Shown one piece after another: positions 5,220 to 7,257 of a stretch of 7,257 nt of DNA. Numbering within the stretch: the stretch's first letter is position 1; each line of letters begins with the position of its first letter. The position numbers and the translations under genes are program-made. The stretch is from positions 1 through 7,257 of the forward strand of contig PIYA01000076.1 of NCBI GenBank assembly GCA_003601785.1. Reading direction: 5' to 3'. The notes under the pieces are model-generated. The model ran no database searches. It was not told the DNA's origin and worked only from the letters and a program-made list of their open reading frames with translations. This DNA comes from Candidatus Bathyarchaeota archaeon. Lineage in GTDB: Archaea; Thermoproteota; Bathyarchaeia; Bathyarchaeales; Bathycorpusculaceae.

Positions 5220-5639
5220 TTATCTGGATATCCATTCTGGAGCATAAGTTTTTGGAACGGAGTCTCTTCTTTGGATGTATGGTTTTATGTCTATTATTGG
5301 CGAGCCTTCATAGGCGTCTAACCCTTCAACGGTTAAAGCGCAGTTTTCCACCTTCAACAGTTTCACGACGCATAAGCCTATCGGGTTTGGACGGGATGGG
5401 CTTCTGCAAGCGAAGACTCCGACCTTCACTTTTCCTAGGCTTCCTCTTGGGAAAACTTGTAAGACGCTTCTCTCTTCTGCGTTGTCCCGCATGTGCATCC
5501 AGTAAAGCAGTATCAGGTGGGAGAAGCCTTCGATTCCTTTTAGTCCCCTGCAGAACTCTGGGAAAATCCGCACTTCAGCCTCTTCTTCACCAGCTTTTTC
5601 AACGGTTCCTATGAACTTTAATTCGGCTTTTCCACGCAT
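5220..5639 (-). CDS. trmO: TsaA/TrmO-like tRNA (t6A37) N6-methyltransferase
   Basis: The 139-residue protein is a single TsaA-like (YaeB/UPF0066) beta-barrel domain. The hallmark GVFACRSPSRPNPIGL (74-89) is complete, as are FSHLILLYWMHM (39-50) and the ending motif DAYEGSPIIDIKPY (108-121). E. coli TrmO methylates N6-threonylcarbamoyladenosine at tRNA position 37 using S-adenosylmethionine. Archaeal homologues are often as short as this one, without the extra C-terminal domain of bacterial TrmO. The function is by homology only. ATG 5639 is preceded by a weak GTGAG and lies 19 bases after the polyferredoxin gene stop. Its position between redox and metallo-hydrolase genes gives no pathway clue. 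Confidence 0.9.
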   Translation of the reverse strand: MRGKAELKFIGTVEKAGEEEAEVRIFPEFCRGLKGIEGFSHLILLYWMHMRDNAEERSVLQVFPRGSLGKVKVGVFACRSPSRPNPIGLCVVKLLKVENCALTVEGLDAYEGSPIIDIKPYIQRRDSVPKTYAPEWISR

Positions 5640-5658
5640 CTTTTCTCACTTGTGAACT

Positions 5659-6405
5659 TTACTTTTTCACTGTGAAATGTAAAGCCTTTGTGGGGCAAGC
5701 CTCAACGCATCTTCCGCATAAGATGCAGTCTGTTGAGTTTCCGATGTCCTCAAGCTTGGTTATTCCCATTCTGCAAGCGTCTAGGCAAGCGTTGCATTTT
5801 TTGCATTTGTCAGCGTCTAGGCTTATGTTTACTATGCTTACCTTGTTGAAGGCTCCAGCTATGGCTCCTAGGGGGCATAGGTAGCGACACCAGAAACGGC
5901 TGATAAGCAAAGCCAGAACAACCGTTAAGATAAGCGTGAACATGTGGATGTAAAACGGTTGGCTGAACGTTGACGTGTAGGTTGGATAACGCAAACGGAA
6001 GATTATGGCTCCGAAGAGTGAGCCTGAAGGGCAGAGCTTGCAGAAAACAGTGTCTAAAGCATACCATGCAGCTCCCAAAACGGCGAACAAAACAATAAAC
6101 TTCGTGTACCAGAAAGGCTTAACCCTGAAGCTCTTTCCGCCTCTTAAATAGTTGAGCAGGTCTTGTAAGGCTCCGAAGGGACAAGCCCAACCGCAGAAGG
6201 CTCTTCCCAAGAGCGTTCCATAAACGCCTAAAGAACCGATTGCAAACCATGGAATCTGCCTATAAACTATGAAGTTTTGAATTATTCCTATCGGACAGCC
6301 AAACGTTGCGAAGGGACAGCCATAACAGTAAAGAAATGGACAGACAAAACCAGTTTTCAAAATGCGGAAAAACCCCAAGTTTGAAACAACCAAAGCCCAA
6401 AGCAA
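5659..6405 (-). CDS. NapH/MauN-like membrane polyferredoxin; N-terminus separated by a frameshift
   Basis: The open frame (248 residues from TTG 6405) encodes an Fe-S membrane protein. Cys-rich membrane-edge motifs are CPFLYCYGCPFATFGCPIG (22-40), GRAFCGWACPFGALQDLL (67-84), CKLCPSG (122-128) and CRYLCPLGA (173-181). Two [4Fe-4S] ferredoxin motifs follow: CKKCNACLDAC (C201, C204, C207, C211) and CILCGRCVEACP (C227, C230, C233, C237). About four hydrophobic helices anchor it. Relatives pass electrons across or along the membrane. The likely true start is TTG 6442, 14 bases after the micro-protein stop and with a GAGGTAA site, but that frame (KLKNKRRLTQIIAL) is +1 relative to the rest. Removing one copy of a 7-bp duplication at 6390-6403 joins both parts into an intact 258-residue protein. 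As it stands the gene is frameshifted near codon 15, is translated from the unsupported TTG 6405, or carries a sequencing error. Confidence 0.87.
   Translation of the reverse strand: MLWALVVSNLGFFRILKTGFVCPFLYCYGCPFATFGCPIGIIQNFIVYRQIPWFAIGSLGVYGTLLGRAFCGWACPFGALQDLLNYLRGGKSFRVKPFWYTKFIVLFAVLGAAWYALDTVFCKLCPSGSLFGAIIFRLRYPTYTSTFSQPFYIHMFTLILTVVLALLISRFWCRYLCPLGAIAGAFNKVSIVNISLDADKCKKCNACLDACRMGITKLEDIGNSTDCILCGRCVEACPTKALHFTVKK
6390..6403 (+). repeat. Exact 7-bp tandem duplication CCAAAGC x2 that shifts the polyferredoxin frame
   Basis: CCAAAGC at 6390-6396 is immediately repeated at 6397-6403 (GCTTTGG twice on the coding strand). Seven bases equals +1 modulo 3. The N-terminal coding (frame beginning at 6442) and the body (open from 6405) differ by exactly that shift. 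This is typical of slipped-strand replication. Confidence 0.85.
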
Positions 6406-6446
6406 TAATTTGTGTAAGTCTTCTCTTATTCTTAAGCTTCAAAAAA

Positions 6447-6453
6447 TTACCTC
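6447..6453 (-). promoter_or_regulatory. Ribosome binding site GAGGTAA pointing to TTG 6442 as the polyferredoxin start
   Basis: On the minus strand GAGGTAA is followed by TTTT and then TTG 6442, with six bases between GAGGT and TTG. The site sits just after the micro-protein stop (6457-6459). TTG 6405 has nothing comparable before it. Confidence 0.7.
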
Positions 6454-6456
6454 GCT

Positions 6457-6612
6457 TTAACCTATTCCTACGCAGGAAGTGCAGACAAACTTGACTAGCG
6501 CTTCTATTGTTTGGTACTCACCAGTGTTGAATAATGTTATGATAAAGAAAACTATGAATAAAAGAAGTTTAATCTTCAAGTTAGATAGTATATGGAGGTG
6601 CACTTTTTTCAT
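6457..6612 (-). CDS. 51-residue membrane micro-protein ending in a CxxC motif, unrecognised
   Basis: ATG 6612 opens 51 codons ending in TAA. The start has GGTGA (6618-6622) six bases upstream, overlapping the stop of the TlpA-like gene. The N-terminus MKKVHLHILSNLKIK is basic. A single hydrophobic helix LLLFIVFFIITLF spans about 16-28. Then comes NTGEYQTIEALVKF (29-42) and the end VCTSCVGIG, with C44 and C47 forming CxxC. The positive-inside rule would put the tail outside the cytoplasm, on the same side as the neighbouring thioredoxin domain. I do not recognise a named family. Placement between a thioredoxin and a polyferredoxin suggests a thiol relay or a subunit of a membrane redox complex, which is inference. 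Two independent ribosome binding sites bracket the gene with tight spacing, so it is very likely real despite its size. Confidence 0.8.
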   Translation of the reverse strand: MKKVHLHILSNLKIKLLLFIVFFIITLFNTGEYQTIEALVKFVCTSCVGIG

Positions 6613-6618
6613 ATAATT

Positions 6619-7257
6619 TCACCTATAGAGTAGCGAATCTATCTCGTTTTTTAAAACCGAAGCAGCGGTAACTCCTACAAAGGGGCTGTTTGGGGAAATG
6701 TACCCTTCCTTGTCAATAATTACTGTTGTAGGCGTACCAGGGATGTTATATTCTTGCCATATCCCAATGGTATCCCTCGCTATTGTCCAGTATATTTGAT
6801 AATGTACATCAGTATACTGGTTTGGTCCCGTTTTGTATTCTCTGAGACGGTCAACAGTATCTTGATCTGGGTTAACGCTTATGGATATTATGGTAATGTC
6901 TTCGCTACTGTAGGTTTTGTAAATCTGTTCTAATTCAACAAACTCGTCAGGACAGTGCGGGCATCCAACGTAGAAGAAGTCCAGAATGACGACTTTTCCT
7001 GTGAGGTTTTCAAGAGAAACATTGTTTCCGTCGATGTCGGTTAGTGTGAATAATGGTGCTTTTTGTCTGTTAGTGTTTTGATTTTGACCGCTGCCACTTG
7101 GCGATGATTGTGAGTATTGCCATGCGCCGTAGATTCCTATAATTAACAGGAACGCGAAGACTACCGCGAATGTTTTGCCTTTTGTCCATCCCTTACTTTT
7201 CTTTGGTTGTCTCTCCCTTTTTAGACGTTCCGCTTCTAGTGCTTTCTGCTGTTTCAG
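6619..7257 (-). CDS. Membrane-anchored TlpA/ResA-like thioredoxin (N-terminus cut by window edge)
   Basis: The visible 212 residues start mid-protein and end at TGA 6619-6621. Residue numbers here count from the first visible codon. A strongly charged segment (1-28, with LEAERLKRERQ) precedes one membrane helix (about 29-46, TFAVVFAFLLIIGIYGAW). A Ser/Gly/Asn/Gln linker (49-65) leads into a redoxin domain. That domain has APLFTLTDIDG (67-77), the active site VGCPHCPDEF (97-106, CPHC) and the cis-proline loop NIPGTPTTVIID (171-182). The orientation would be N-inside with the thioredoxin domain outside, like TlpA/ResA, which reduce or exchange protein disulfides. It is the first visible gene of the leftward string, and any promoter lies beyond the window. 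Its stop overlaps the ribosome binding site of the CxxC micro-protein, so the two are translationally linked. There is no start codon in the visible N-terminal part, so the gene begins outside. Confidence 0.9.
   Translation of the reverse strand: MKQQKALEAERLKRERQPKKSKGWTKGKTFAVVFAFLLIIGIYGAWQYSQSSPSGSGQNQNTNRQKAPLFTLTDIDGNNVSLENLTGKVVILDFFYVGCPHCPDEFVELEQIYKTYSSEDITIISISVNPDQDTVDRLREYKTGPNQYTDVHYQIYWTIARDTIGIWQEYNIPGTPTTVIIDKEGYISPNSPFVGVTAASVLKNEIDSLLYR

Noticed and set aside
5252..5614. Plus-strand 120-codon frame opposite the TrmO-like gene
   Set aside because: It is the complement of a strongly conserved TrmO-like protein. Its hydrophobic Leu/Arg content is a by-product of that coding.
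6390..6403. Programmed ribosomal frameshifting to join the two polyferredoxin frames
   Set aside because: The coding-strand sequence there is not a classical slippery heptamer and I see no downstream stem-loop or internal Shine-Dalgarno. A perfect 7-bp duplication explains the shift more simply.
6306..6494. Plus-strand frame across the polyferredoxin N-terminus
   Set aside because: It lies antisense to the operon, has no ribosome binding site, and covers two minus-strand genes with proper translation signals.

Overview
The window (about 45% GC by eye) looks archaeal. Candidate promoters are TATA-box-like, and several genes have strong GAGGTGA-type ribosome binding sites. Start codons are mixed ATG, GTG and TTG, and AGA/AGG arginine codons are common. 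The gene set (DUF134, DUF5320-like, a stand-alone FeMo-co-binding-domain protein, a COG1237 metallo-beta-lactamase, a TrmO-like protein) is frequent in archaea. A Bathyarchaeia-like or other TACK lineage, or a methanogen relative, would fit. The lineage is an inference, because no rRNA or other marker gene is present.

Left part (1-1593). A DUF134 helix-turn-helix regulator runs leftward off the edge. It shares a 108-bp divergent promoter region with a rightward pair of low-complexity Gly/Tyr/Trp/Pro-rich small proteins. The first has the head of a DUF5320-like protein (GRGFGRG repeats) and the second has the coiled-coil tail. A single-domain NifX/MTH1175-like protein follows. DUF134, DUF5320 and FeMo-co-domain proteins recur together in anaerobes. 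No nitrogenase is visible here, so a metal-cofactor or Fe-S role is only suggested.

Middle (1659-2718). A CoA-binding Rossmann protein and a class I SAM methyltransferase are closely spaced on the plus strand. The methyltransferase meets the leftward operon tail to tail, with the two stop codons abutting.

Right part (7257 down to 2713, minus strand). This is one long tightly packed gene string. It contains a membrane-anchored TlpA/ResA-type thioredoxin (partial), a 51-residue membrane peptide ending in a CxxC motif, and a NapH-like polyferredoxin membrane protein. These are followed by a TrmO-like tRNA methyltransferase, a COG1237 metallo-beta-lactamase fold enzyme, and an ABC-2 ATPase and permease pair. 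The first three genes look like a transmembrane thiol/electron-transfer module. The polyferredoxin gene carries an exact 7-bp tandem duplication. This separates its ribosome binding site and N-terminus (start TTG at 6442) from the rest of its frame (open from 6405).

The best leads are the CxxC micro-protein with its redox neighbours, the frameshift in the polyferredoxin gene, and the split DUF5320-like pair under a repeat-bearing divergent promoter. I saw no CRISPR array, tRNA, rRNA, insertion sequence or integrase. No gene-free stretch exceeds about 110 bases.
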